From Rhodoplanes sp. (GTDB taxonomy: Bacteria > Pseudomonadota > Alphaproteobacteria > Rhizobiales > Xanthobacteraceae): a DNA stretch of 64,000 nucleotides. Position 1 is the first letter of the stretch; every line of letters begins with the position of its first letter. The stretch is from positions 30,370 to 94,369 of the forward strand of contig NZ_JACAAX010000022.1 of assembly GCF_013377085.1 (NCBI RefSeq). Reading direction: 5' to 3'. This document shows positions 1 through 10,549 of this stretch, one piece after another. The position numbers and the translations under genes are program-made. The notes below the pieces were generated by a model that worked only from the letters and a program-made list of their open reading frames with translations, did no database searches and was not told the origin of the DNA.

Positions 1-360
1 ATGACGGCGCCGGTGGCGCAGATGCCGGTCGCCCCGATACCGGCCGGGCCGCGCGGCGGCAGCGAGCAGGGCTGGACCATCCGGTTCACGATGCCGGGCG
101 AATACACCCGCGACACCCTGCCGGTGCCGGACGACGCCGGCATCGCCATCGTCGACGTGCCGGCCGAGACCGTGGCCGTGATCGTCTTCTCGGGGGCGAC
201 CAGCGTCGAGGCGGTGCACCATCAGGCGCGGCTGCTGCGGCGTATCCTCGGCACCACCGACTGGCGGATCGTCGGCCCGCCGGTCGCCCAGTTCTACGAC
301 CCGCCCTGGACGCTGCCGATGCTACGTCGCAACGAGGTGGCCGTTCGGGTGGAGCGATAG
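1..360 (+). CDS. SOUL-family heme-binding protein, C-terminal part (5' end outside window)
   Basis: The frame is open from the first base. The first residues, MTAPVAQ, match the internal 'K-I-A-M-T-A-P-V' stretch of SOUL proteins rather than a natural start, so the gene begins upstream and only about 119 C-terminal residues are visible. The end, FYDPPWTLPMLRRNEVAV, is the typical SOUL C-terminus. SOUL proteins are small soluble heme or tetrapyrrole binders whose bacterial role is poorly defined. The reading frame ends at a TAG at 358-360. I am confident of the family; ligand and function here are not shown by the sequence. Confidence 0.8.
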   Translation: MTAPVAQMPVAPIPAGPRGGSEQGWTIRFTMPGEYTRDTLPVPDDAGIAIVDVPAETVAVIVFSGATSVEAVHHQARLLRRILGTTDWRIVGPPVAQFYDPPWTLPMLRRNEVAVRVER

Positions 361-942
361 AGGATTGTCCGGCGAAGCTGGTCCTCGGGCTTGATGCGGG
401 GGCGGGGGACAGGGTCGCCGCAGAAAAATCATCACCTCGACAAGTCGGGAGCGTGTTTCGTACCGACCGATCGGAGCACGCTCCAGCGACGCCGCAACTC
501 CATCGACTGTCGTATGCCGTGAATTTTGTACGACGTGACTGTCGCATGTGGTGATGTTCCATCATGCCGAGGCTAGACTAAGGCCTTGCCTCGCAATACT
601 AATCTCAGAAGTTGTACGGATGTGACCGCTTAGTATTTCTCCTATTCTCAGGACCGTAACGAACAGAAAAAACCGGCGAAGCCGACGGCACCTCGGTTCA
701 GTCCCGTCGAAGCCGTTCGCCGACAGCGCGTCCGGGAGGGCGCTTCAGGGCTGCGTTTTTCGGGTCTGCGTGTCATCAGGTCTGCGTTCATCGTCGCGTA
801 AGCTTCCGCGCGTGTTGGTCGCGCTGGTCGCGTCTGCCGTTGTCGCCTTCTCGACCTCGTTCGTGACGACACGGCCATAGCCGCGCTGTCGTATGCCTGC
901 CTCTCGCACGCCTGCGATGCTCCGCCGCCCCAGGAGACACCG
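361..942. other. Intergenic region without recognisable gene
   Basis: About 580 bp between the SOUL gene and the PAS histidine kinase. Base composition is less GC-rich around 560-660. Open frames here are short, lack family resemblance and conflict with each other. A TTAGTATTT stretch at 630-638 resembles a motif upstream of fixL and of the lone receiver gene, but is one base off. I see no terminator with a T-run and no convincing promoter. Confidence 0.5.
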
Positions 943-1998
943 ATGACCTGTTTCGATCAGTTCGCGTCCGTGGACGACGCGCCAGCCCTGGCCCGGACGA
1001 TCGCGGACACGGTCCGGGCGCCCGTGCTGATCCTCGACGGCGAGCGGCGGATCGTCTCCGCCAACCGCGCGTTCCACGCCGGCTTCGAGACGCAGCCCGA
1101 GGCGGTCGTCGGCCGCTCCGTCTATGCCCTGACCAGGGACCCGACGAGCCTCGCCAAGCTGCGCTTCCTGCTCGACGTGCTGCTGCCGCAGCGGTCGGCC
1201 ATCGACGCCCACGAGCTCGAGCTCGAGCTGGCCAATGGCGAGCGCCGCACGCTCCTGGTCGACGTCCGCACGCTGCCGGACGGCCGCCGGGCCGCGCCGC
1301 TGATCCTGCTCACCCTGGAGGACGTCACCGCACTGAGGGCCGCCGCGCAGGCCGTGCGCGAGCTGCGCCGGCAGAACGACATGCTGATGCAGGAGGCCCG
1401 GCACGGCGTCGCCGAGGCCATCGACACGGTCGCGACCGCGTTGCGCCTGCAGGCCGACACGGTGCTGTCCGAGGAGGCCCGGCTGCAGCTCCAGGCCGCA
1501 CATCGGCGCGTGCTGGCGATCGCCGCCGTCCACGACCAGGCCGAGGCGGTGGGCCACGGCGAGCCGGTGGCGGTCGGCCCCTATCTGTCGCGGCTGTGCG
1601 AAGGTCTCGCCGCTGCATCCGGCGGCCATTGCCGGGTGGCGCTTGCAGTCGCGGCCGGCAGGGCCACGGTGTCGGCCGGCGAGGCCGACACGATCGGCCT
1701 GATGGTCGCCGAGCTGGTCGGCAACGCACTGCGGCACGCCTTCTTCGGCATGCCCGAGGGCGACATCGCCATCGCCTACGAGGTCGTCGACGGGGGCTGG
1801 CGGCTCTCGGTGTCCGACAACGGCGCCGGCCACGATCCCGGCGCGCGCGGCGAGGCGAGGCCGGGCATCGGCCTGCGGCTGGTCGAGGCGCTCGGCCGGC
1901 GGCTCGATGCCCGCATGGAGGCCATCAGCGGGCCGCACGGCACCGCGGTGTCGATCATCCGCCGCCCCTGCGCCTCGCGCTGGATCGAGGCGGCCTGA
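943..1998 (+). CDS. PAS-domain sensor histidine kinase (HisKA_2/HWE-like)
   Basis: A 351-residue cytoplasmic kinase without membrane segments. Residues about 20-130 form a PAS sensor domain (VLILDGERRIVSANRAF). A dimerisation/phospho-acceptor segment follows, with candidate His154 in LMQEARHGV, the position of the 'E-x-x-H-R-x-K-N' box of HisKA_2 kinases, although the following K-N is not kept. The ATPase domain is intact: N box with Asn261 (VAELVGNALRHAF), G1 box Asp292 (SDNGAG) and G2 box (GIGLRLVEAL). No response regulator is adjacent, so it is an orphan. In this kinase class partners are often PhyR-type or single-domain receivers, but that is inference. The start is the ATG at 943, following AGGAGA at 931-936. 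Confidence 0.8.
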   Translation: MTCFDQFASVDDAPALARTIADTVRAPVLILDGERRIVSANRAFHAGFETQPEAVVGRSVYALTRDPTSLAKLRFLLDVLLPQRSAIDAHELELELANGERRTLLVDVRTLPDGRRAAPLILLTLEDVTALRAAAQAVRELRRQNDMLMQEARHGVAEAIDTVATALRLQADTVLSEEARLQLQAAHRRVLAIAAVHDQAEAVGHGEPVAVGPYLSRLCEGLAAASGGHCRVALAVAAGRATVSAGEADTIGLMVAELVGNALRHAFFGMPEGDIAIAYEVVDGGWRLSVSDNGAGHDPGARGEARPGIGLRLVEALGRRLDARMEAISGPHGTAVSIIRRPCASRWIEAA

Positions 1999-2061
1999 CA
2001 CGGCGGCCGCAGGACGACGCGGCTGCGGGGCTTCGCCGACCGATGATGCCTATTGTCCGCC

Positions 2062-4608
<2,547 letters not shown>

Positions 4609-4799
4609 TCAAGGCTGTTCGGCGGCTGTCCGGCGGCCGCGCCGGGGCGCTTCGACGCACCGAATCACGGGCCGCCGCCGCAACGCCAAAACGGTAACCA
4701 AGGGCCACCTTGCGCGCCGGCCCGCGCGGCGGGAATAAACCAGCGTCCCGTCCGATCTCCTCCTTGCAACGCTCATTCGGGCGCAACGGGAGACGAGCC

Positions 4800-5762
4800 A
4801 TGACCAGGCATGACCGCGACACCGTCACGGGTGACGGCCAGACTCGCCGAAAGGTTCTCGAATGCATGACCTGGGCCGGCACCGGCGTGCTGTGGACCGT
4901 CTCGGGCGGGGTGCCGCGCGCGCTCGGCCTGATCGACCAGGCACAAGCCCAGACGCAGTCCCAAACGTCGGGTCAGGACGGTCTCACCTTCCTGCAGATC
5001 AGCGACAGCCATATCGGTTTCGACAAGGCGGCCAATCCGGCCACCAGCCGCACGCTCGAGGAGGCGATCGGCCGCGTCAAGGCGCTGCCGGCCAAGCCCG
5101 CCTTCATGATCCACACCGGCGACATTACGCATCTGTCGAAGGCGGCCGAGTTCGACGACGCCGATCACATCATCGGCGGGGCGCGGCTCGACGTGCATTA
5201 CGTGCCGGGCGAGCACGACGTCATCGACGAGGAGGCGAAGCTTTATCGCGAGCGCTACGGACGCGGCACCAAGGGGGCGGGCTGGTACAGTCTCGACGCC
5301 TCCGGCGTGCATTTCATCGGGCTCGTCAACGTGGTCGACCTCAAGTCGGGCGGGCTCGGCAATCTCGGACCCGACCAGCTCGCCTGGCTCGCCGACGATC
5401 TCGCCGGCCGCTCGGCCGAGACGCCGATCGTGGTGTTCGCCCATATCCCGCTGTGGGCCGTCTATCCGGCCTGGGGCTGGGGCACCGACGACGGCGGCCG
5501 GGCGCTGTCGCTGCTCGCCCGTTTCGGCTCGGTCACGGTGCTCAACGGCCACATCCACCAGGTGATGCAGAAGGTCGAGGGCAACGTGACGTTCCACACG
5601 GCGTGCTCGACCGCGTTCCCGCAGCCGGCGCCCGGCGCCGCGCCGTCGCCGGGTCCCCTGAAGGTCGCCGACGACAAGCTGCGCACCAAGCTGGGCCTGT
5701 CGAGCGTCACGTTTCGGCGCGGCGAGCAGCGCCTCGCCATCATCGACCAGACGCTGGCGTGA
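4800..5762 (+). CDS. Exported calcineurin-like metallophosphoesterase
   Basis: A 320-residue protein. The ATG at 4800 follows GGGAGA and gives a Tat-like leader: T-R-R-K-V-L at residues 15-20, then a hydrophobic stretch ending near residue 47. The metallophosphoesterase motifs are present in order: ISDSHIGF (Asp69, His71), HTGDITH, GEHD (instead of the usual GNHD), FAHIPLW and NGHIHQ. The Asn-to-Glu change in the third motif may alter metal chemistry or catalysis. The gene starts a tight plus-strand series with the cupredoxin (8 bp gap), ECF sigma and anti-sigma genes. That suggests a periplasmic phosphohydrolase in an envelope-stress or copper-related regulon. The substrate is unknown. Confidence 0.82.
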   Translation: MTRHDRDTVTGDGQTRRKVLECMTWAGTGVLWTVSGGVPRALGLIDQAQAQTQSQTSGQDGLTFLQISDSHIGFDKAANPATSRTLEEAIGRVKALPAKPAFMIHTGDITHLSKAAEFDDADHIIGGARLDVHYVPGEHDVIDEEAKLYRERYGRGTKGAGWYSLDASGVHFIGLVNVVDLKSGGLGNLGPDQLAWLADDLAGRSAETPIVVFAHIPLWAVYPAWGWGTDDGGRALSLLARFGSVTVLNGHIHQVMQKVEGNVTFHTACSTAFPQPAPGAAPSPGPLKVADDKLRTKLGLSSVTFRRGEQRLAIIDQTLA

Positions 5763-5770
5763 GGCCGACC

Positions 5771-6142
5771 ATGACGTCGCGAACGGAGGTTTCAAAAAGC
5801 GTGCTGCGCCGCTTCGGTGTCGCCGTGCTGCTCGGCTTGGCGCTGGCCGCACCTGCCGCCCGCGGCGAGACGAGTGCACCGGCCGCGGCGAAGGTGTCGA
5901 TCGACAACTTCACCTTCTCGCCGGACCGCCTCACCGTCGCGCCCGGCACCACCGTGACCTGGACCAATGCCGACGACATCCCGCACACCGTGGTGGCGAC
6001 CGGCAAGGCGTTCCGGTCGAAGGCGCTCGACACCGACGACAGCTTCGCCTTCACGTTCACGACGCCGGGCACCTTCGACTACTTTTGCTCGTTGCATCCC
6101 CACATGCACGCGACCATCGTGGTGGAGGCGGGCCGGAGCTAG
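5771..6142 (+). CDS. Periplasmic cupredoxin (amicyanin/plastocyanin-like)
   Basis: A 123-residue type I copper protein. Residues 1-32 are a Sec signal peptide (hydrophobic core VAVLLGLALAAPAA). The mature part has the cupredoxin fold signature: first copper His72 in ADDIPHTV, then Cys106, His109 and Met112 in YFCSLHPHMHA, giving a complete His-Cys-His-Met blue-copper site. It should shuttle electrons or bind copper in the periplasm. It lies 8 bp after the metallophosphoesterase gene and upstream of the ECF sigma gene, so co-transcription is likely. The same three-way association is known from other proteobacteria, from memory, but the electron partner is not evident here. Confidence 0.88.
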   Translation: MTSRTEVSKSVLRRFGVAVLLGLALAAPAARGETSAPAAAKVSIDNFTFSPDRLTVAPGTTVTWTNADDIPHTVVATGKAFRSKALDTDDSFAFTFTTPGTFDYFCSLHPHMHATIVVEAGRS

Positions 6143-6198
6143 AGCTAGAGCCCATGTCGCTCGCTTCAAAGTCGCCTGCTTCAAATCGGGCACCAAGT

Positions 6199-6277
6199 CC
6201 GCTCGTCCCCGCGCAAGCGGGGACCCAGGGGCCGCAAGGCAAGACGCCTGGGTTCCCGCTGGCGCGGGAACGAGCGG
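6199..6277. repeat. Palindromic REP-like element (family D)
   Basis: A 79 bp imperfect inverted repeat between the cupredoxin and sigma genes. The outer arms CCGCTCGT and ACGAGCGG pair. Inner blocks CCCCGCGCAAGCGGGG and TTCCCGCTGGCGCGGGAA are themselves small hairpins, and CCCAGG pairs with CCTGGG. This two-headed design is common among dispersed elements of Bradyrhizobium relatives. Only one copy of this exact type was seen. It may act as an mRNA-processing or attenuation point inside the operon. Confidence 0.7.
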
Positions 6278-6300
6278 AGGGTGGGGCGGAGTCGACGGCC

Positions 6301-6855
6301 ATGCAGGGTCGGCGTGACGACGACGACAGCGGCACGGCCGGGCGCTTCAGGGCGCTCGCTCTGCCGCATCTCGACGAGGTCTACACGCTCGCCCGCCACC
6401 TGCTGCGCGATGCCGCCGACGCCGACGATGCGACGCAGGACTGCTTTTTGCGCGCGCTCCGCCATTTCGAGACGTTCCGCGGCGACGACATCCGGCCGTG
6501 GCTGTTCGCAATCCTGCGCAATGTCTGCCGCGGCGCGCGGCAGCCGTCGCGCGAGGTCGGCGTCGCGGACGAGCCGACCGATGATGCCGCGCCGCTGTGG
6601 AGTGACGCGCGCGAGACGCCGGAGGGCGAGATGCTGCGCCGGCGCGACGCCGACGCCGTGCGGGCGCTGGTCGATGCGCTGCCGCTGGCGTTCCGCGAGG
6701 TGATCGTGCTGCGGGAGATCAACGACCTGTCCTATCGCGAGATCGCCGAGATCGTCGGCGTGCCGGTCGGGACCGTGATGTCGCGGCTCGCCCGCGGCCG
6801 CGCGCTGCTGCGCACCGCCTGGCTCGGCGCCGATCAGAAAGAGCAGACCCCATGA
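6301..6855 (+). CDS. ECF-family RNA polymerase sigma factor
   Basis: A 184-residue sigma-70 family protein with only regions 2 and 4. Region 2 (about residues 15-80) includes the ATQDCFLRALRHFETFRG core-binding segment. Region 4 (about 120-175) includes LPLAFREVIVLREINDLSYREIAEI followed by GVPVGTVMSRLARGRALLR, the helix-turn-helix that reads the -35 element. The ATG at 6301 is preferred; upstream in-frame codons run through the palindromic repeat. The stop overlaps the start of the anti-sigma gene by 4 bp (ATGA), giving translational coupling. Its regulon probably includes the upstream metallophosphoesterase and cupredoxin genes, but I did not identify a target promoter. Confidence 0.9.
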   Translation: MQGRRDDDDSGTAGRFRALALPHLDEVYTLARHLLRDAADADDATQDCFLRALRHFETFRGDDIRPWLFAILRNVCRGARQPSREVGVADEPTDDAAPLWSDARETPEGEMLRRRDADAVRALVDALPLAFREVIVLREINDLSYREIAEIVGVPVGTVMSRLARGRALLRTAWLGADQKEQTP

Positions 6856-7622
6856 CCTGCGAGGACGCCGATCTGCTGCTGCACGCGCTCGTCGACGGCG
6901 AGCTCGACGCCGGCCATGCCCGCGAGGTGGAGCGGCATCTCGCCTCATGCCCGCGCTGCGCGGCGGCGCTGGCCGAGCTTCGCGCTTTGCGCAGCGCCTT
7001 GCAGGACGTTCCGCTGCGGCGCGAGGCGCCGGCGGCCCTGCGCAGCCGCATCGAAGCGGCGCTGCCGCAGCCGCGCTCGCGGCCGGCACCGACCGACCGG
7101 CGCACGCTGCTCAAGGGCTTCGCCTTCGGCAGCGTGTTTTCGGGCGCCATCGCCGCCACGGCACTGGTCCTGCTGGTGCGGTCCGATCGCGGCCAGCGGA
7201 TGCACGGCGATCTCGTCTCGGCGCATCTGCGCTCTCTGCAGGGCACTCGGCTCACCGATGTCGAGACCAGCGACCGCCACACCGTGAAGCCGTGGTTCAA
7301 CGGCAGGCTCGACCTCGCCCCGCCGGTCGTCGACCTCACGGCGAAGGGTTTTACGCTGCTGGGCGGGCGGCTGGATTATCTCGACGGCAAGCCGGTCGCG
7401 GCGATCGTCTACAAGCGCCGCCGGCACGTCGTCAATCTGTTCGTCGAGCCGAGCAGCGCGGCCGACACGTCGCCCGGCGTATCGACCCTGCAGGGCTTCA
7501 ACATCCGCCACTGGAGCGACGGCGGCCTGGCCTTCTGGGCCGTCAGCGACATCGCCGCCGACGAGCTGGCCGAGTTTGCCAGCGTGTTCGACGCGGCGCG
7601 TCGCACGCCCGAGGCGGCGTGA
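6852..7622 (+). CDS. Membrane-bound anti-sigma factor with zinc-finger domain
   Basis: A 256-residue partner of the preceding ECF sigma factor, overlapping it by 4 bp. The N-terminus carries the zf-HC2 anti-sigma motif with His-x3-Cys-x2-Cys (HLASCPRC, residues about 29-36), which in the ZAS group binds zinc and clamps the sigma factor. A single membrane segment follows (about 90-116, GSVFSGAIAATALVLLV). The remaining about 140 residues should be periplasmic and could sense the signal, perhaps through contact with envelope redox or copper state. Release mechanism (proteolysis or conformational change) is not visible. Confidence 0.88.
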   Translation: MTCEDADLLLHALVDGELDAGHAREVERHLASCPRCAAALAELRALRSALQDVPLRREAPAALRSRIEAALPQPRSRPAPTDRRTLLKGFAFGSVFSGAIAATALVLLVRSDRGQRMHGDLVSAHLRSLQGTRLTDVETSDRHTVKPWFNGRLDLAPPVVDLTAKGFTLLGGRLDYLDGKPVAAIVYKRRRHVVNLFVEPSSAADTSPGVSTLQGFNIRHWSDGGLAFWAVSDIAADELAEFASVFDAARRTPEAA

Positions 7623-7648
7623 GCCGAGGTCTGGATCATCAGCTCTCG

Positions 7649-7751
7649 GTCATTCCGGGGCGCGGCGAAGCCGCGAACCCGGAATCCAGCGGCGAACTCG
7701 GCAGTCTCGGCTGGATTCCGGGTCCGGCGCACCGCGCCGTCCCGGAATGAC
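7649..7751. repeat. Dispersed palindromic element (family B, copy 1)
   Basis: A 103 bp inverted repeat. Outer ends GTCATTCCGGGG and GTCCCGGAATGAC pair. Inner GGAATCCAGC and GCTGGATTCC pair, and each arm has its own short hairpin (CGCGGCGAAGCCGCG on the left). It lies between the convergent ends of the anti-sigma gene and ahpC. A second copy of the same design is at 18693-18794. Confidence 0.75.
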
Positions 7752-7790
7752 TGCCGAATCGGGTCATCCCGATCTCGCGTCCGGTCTTCG

Positions 7791-8330
7791 TCAGGCGACC
7801 TTGAGGACCGCCTCGCCCTTGTGCCAGTTGCACGGGCACAGCTCGTCGGTCTGCAGCGCGTCGAGCACGCGCAGCACCTCCTGCGGATTGCGGCCGACGC
7901 TGAGGTCGTTGACCGAGACGAAGCGGATGATGCCCTCGGGATCGACGATGAAGGTGGCGCGCAGGCAGACGCCTTCACCCGCATGCAGGATGCCGAGTGC
8001 GGCCGATAGCTCGCGCTTGATGTCGGACAGCATCGGGAAGGGCAGGGCCTTCAGGTCCTTGTGGTTCTGCCGCCAGGCCAGATGCACGAACTCGCTATCG
8101 GTCGAGGCGCCGTAGATCACGGCGTCGCGGTCGGCGAACTCGCCGTTCAGCGCCCCGAAGGCGGCGATCTCGGTCGGGCACACGAAGGTGAAGTCCTTCG
8201 GCCAGAAGAACAGGATCTTCCACTTGCCGGCGTCGCTCGCCGTGGTGAATCGCTTGAACGCGGTCGCCGGGTCGGTGGACACGACGGCCTGGAGGTCGAA
8301 GGCCGGAAGCTTGTCGCCTACCGTGAGCAT
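7791..8330 (-). CDS. ahpC: Peroxiredoxin, AhpC/2-Cys type
   Basis: A 179-residue thiol peroxidase reducing H2O2, organic peroxides and peroxynitrite. The peroxidatic cysteine is Cys51 in FTFVCPTEI. The resolving cysteine lies in the C-terminal DELCPCNWHKGE (Cys165/Cys167), an arrangement seen in AhpE/AhpC relatives that pair with AhpD. It follows ahpD by 40 bp on the minus strand, so the two probably form one unit, with AhpD recycling AhpC in place of AhpF. No OxyR site was identified upstream. Confidence 0.92.
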   Translation of the reverse strand: MLTVGDKLPAFDLQAVVSTDPATAFKRFTTASDAGKWKILFFWPKDFTFVCPTEIAAFGALNGEFADRDAVIYGASTDSEFVHLAWRQNHKDLKALPFPMLSDIKRELSAALGILHAGEGVCLRATFIVDPEGIIRFVSVNDLSVGRNPQEVLRVLDALQTDELCPCNWHKGEAVLKVA

Positions 8331-8370
8331 GGTGGTCTTTCCTGTCTTGTTGCGGGAGTTCGGGAGGGGG

Positions 8371-8937
8371 TCAGGCGAGCGCCGGCGCGGCGGTCTCGGC
8401 CGGGGTCGGGCAGGCGTCGAGGACGGTCGCGGTGGCGTGGATGACGGCGGCGATCTTCAGCACGGCCTGGACGGCGGGAAGCGGGACGCCGTGCTTCCTG
8501 GCGCCCTCGACATGGGCGCGGGTGCAGCCCTCGCAGCCCTTCACGGCCGAGGCGGCGAGGCCGAACAGCTCGAAGTCGGCCTGGGCGATGCCGTGCTTGG
8601 TCATGGCGTTCATCCGCAGGCCCGCCGGCAGCTTGGCTAGGTCGGCGTCGCCGGCCATATGGACGGCCCGGTAATAGACATTGGTCATCGCCATCAGGGC
8701 GGCGGCGGTGCGGGCCGCCTCGGCGGTCGGGGCATCGAGCACGGTCGCGGCCTCGGCCTCGACGGCGCCGGCGAGGCGAGGCTGGCGGGCCGCGACGGCG
8801 GCCGCGAGCGCCGCGCCGAAACGCTGCGCCGGCGTCAGCTCGGGCAGGCCGCCCGGGCCGAGCAGCGAGCCGAGGTTCAGCTTGATGTCCTTGGCGTAGT
8901 CGGGCAGCTCCTGCCGCAGGGTTTCGAGCAGGCTCAT
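8371..8937 (-). CDS. ahpD: Alkylhydroperoxidase AhpD
   Basis: A 188-residue protein of the carboxymuconolactone decarboxylase fold. The catalytic Cys-x-x-Cys-x3-His is KGCEGCTRAH (Cys135, Cys138, His142), and Glu123 matches the proton-relay glutamate of Mycobacterium tuberculosis AhpD. It serves as thiol reductant of AhpC. The ATG at 8937 has GGAG in good position; the open frame extending further upstream lacks family resemblance. It is the first gene of an ahpD-ahpC pair between recF and the sigma-factor cluster, with about 207 bp upstream for a promoter. Confidence 0.92.
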   Translation of the reverse strand: MSLLETLRQELPDYAKDIKLNLGSLLGPGGLPELTPAQRFGAALAAAVAARQPRLAGAVEAEAATVLDAPTAEAARTAAALMAMTNVYYRAVHMAGDADLAKLPAGLRMNAMTKHGIAQADFELFGLAASAVKGCEGCTRAHVEGARKHGVPLPAVQAVLKIAAVIHATATVLDACPTPAETAAPALA

Positions 8938-9144
8938 GCGATCTCCGTGGGCTTGGTCTCGTCGCGCAACGGGGGCGGCGGCCTTGCGGCCGGGCCGGTG
9001 CGCCTGGGTTGCAGCGTTGCGGGGGACCCTACGAGGACGATGGTCGACTGCAACTAATGTGCAGTTGTTGCGACGCAGCAAGCCTGCTGTCGGGTGGTAA
9101 TTGCCGATAAAAACCGCGATGAGCGAAGAATTCGCGCACCCCCA

Positions 9145-10281
9145 TCAGGGCGTGCGGGCGACCCGGTTCGGCGCCACCTCGAACACGTCGGCGTCGGCCG
9201 CGATGCCGGTGAAGGCGGCCGGATCGGCGCCGGCCATCCACACCTGGGCGCCGAGCGCCTGCAGCGCCTCGAACAGGGCGTCGCGGCGGCCGGGATCGAG
9301 ATGCGCCACCACCTCGTCGAGCAGCACCACGGGGGCGATCCCGGTCATGGTGGCGACCAGATTGGCATGCGCCAGCACCAAGGTGATCAGCAGCGCCTTC
9401 TGCTCCCCCGTCGAGGCGTCGCGTGCCGCAATGCCCTTCGGGGCAAACAGGACGGCGAGGTCGGTGAGATGCGGGCCGTCGAGCGTGCGGCCGGCAGCGG
9501 CGTCGCGGCCGCGGCTTTCGCGCAACAGGGTGCGGTAGCGGTCCTCGAGCTCGATCGCCGGGCGATCCAACGCCTCGGCCTCCATCCAGCCGTCGAGGGC
9601 GAGCCCGGCGGAGGGGAACGGGCCGTCGCGCTTCTCGGCAAGGGCGGCGGCGAGCCGCTGCACGGTCTCGGCGCGCGCCGCCGCCACCGCGACGGCGAGC
9701 TCGGCGGTCTCGTGCTCGGCCGCGTCCAGCCAATGCGGGTCGGGCGAGGGGTTTTCCAGGAGCCGGTTGCGGGCGCGCAGCGAGCGCTCCAGCGCCGAGA
9801 CGCGGCCGCCATGGTCGGGATGCACGGCGAGCACCAGCCGGTCGAGGAACCGCCGCCGCTCGGAGGCGGGCCCGAGAAACAGCCCGTCCATGGTCGGCAC
9901 CAGCCAGACCAGGCGCAGATGCTCGGCGAAGGCGGTGGCCGAGCCGACCGGCTCGCGGTCGATCCGGCATTTTCGCGCGCCGCCGCCCTCGCTGGCCGCC
10001 GGAGTCGCGAGTCCGGTCCCCAGCGTCGCCAGCCCGAGCGCGCCCTCGACCTCGGCGGCGACCGCCCAGGTGCCGGGGCCGCCGTCGCGGGCGACCGCGT
10101 CGAGCGTCGCCCGGCGCAATCCGCGGCCCGGCGCCAGAAACGAGATCGCCTCGAGAATGTTGGTCTTGCCGGCGCCGTTCGGCCCGGTGAGCACCACCAG
10201 CCGCCGCTCGACGACGAGCGTCGCCGTGCGCCAGCTCCGGAACTCGGTCAGGCTCAGGCGGGTGAGGCGGGGGGCGATCAT
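9145..10281 (-). CDS. recF: DNA replication and repair protein RecF
   Basis: A 378-residue SMC-like ATPase of the RecFOR pathway that helps load RecA at gapped DNA. Motifs: Walker A TGPNGAGKTN with flanking ILEAISFLAPGRGL near the N-terminus (about residues 32-55), ABC signature STGEQKALL, and Walker B PVVLLDEVVAHLD. Length is normal for the family. It follows dnaN on the minus strand as in related genomes, but a 268 bp gap holding a family C palindrome separates them. Confidence 0.96.
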   Translation of the reverse strand: MIAPRLTRLSLTEFRSWRTATLVVERRLVVLTGPNGAGKTNILEAISFLAPGRGLRRATLDAVARDGGPGTWAVAAEVEGALGLATLGTGLATPAASEGGGARKCRIDREPVGSATAFAEHLRLVWLVPTMDGLFLGPASERRRFLDRLVLAVHPDHGGRVSALERSLRARNRLLENPSPDPHWLDAAEHETAELAVAVAAARAETVQRLAAALAEKRDGPFPSAGLALDGWMEAEALDRPAIELEDRYRTLLRESRGRDAAAGRTLDGPHLTDLAVLFAPKGIAARDASTGEQKALLITLVLAHANLVATMTGIAPVVLLDEVVAHLDPGRRDALFEALQALGAQVWMAGADPAAFTGIAADADVFEVAPNRVARTP

Positions 10282-10376
10282 GTCGGTTCCCTGTCATGGC
10301 CCGGCACCAGGCTGGGCATGACGGCCTCAGGGATTGCGCGCCTCATGGGCGTTCCGGCTGATCAGTTCGGCTGCTG

Positions 10377-10491
10377 CCCCCCACCCCCGACCCCTCCCCG
10401 CCACTCGCTTCGCGAGCGGGGGGAGGGGAGAAGACGGCGCTGCGGCTCCCCTCCCCCCGCGAAGCGGCGGGGAGGGGTCGGGGGTGGGGGG
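10377..10491. repeat. Dispersed GC-rich palindromic element (family C, copy 1)
   Basis: About 115 bp, nearly perfect inverted repeat in the recF-dnaN gap. Outer arms of C-runs followed by CGACCCCTCCCCGCC pair with GGCGGGGAGGGGTCG followed by G-runs. The inner halves are minor hairpins around CTTCGCGAG and CCGCGAAGCGG. Similar elements occur at 25927-26070 and 38715-38830. On the minus strand it lies just downstream of dnaN and could end or attenuate transcription into recF. Confidence 0.75.
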
Positions 10492-10549
10492 AAGCCCCGG
10501 GCGCTGACGTCAGTTGTCCTGGATCCGAGCTGATCACCCGGAACACGCC

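Noticed and set aside
4710..4799. Earlier start for the metallophosphoesterase
   Set aside because: The 30-codon extension is Arg/Gly/Ser-rich, while the ATG at 4800 has a good ribosome site and places the Tat-like leader correctly.
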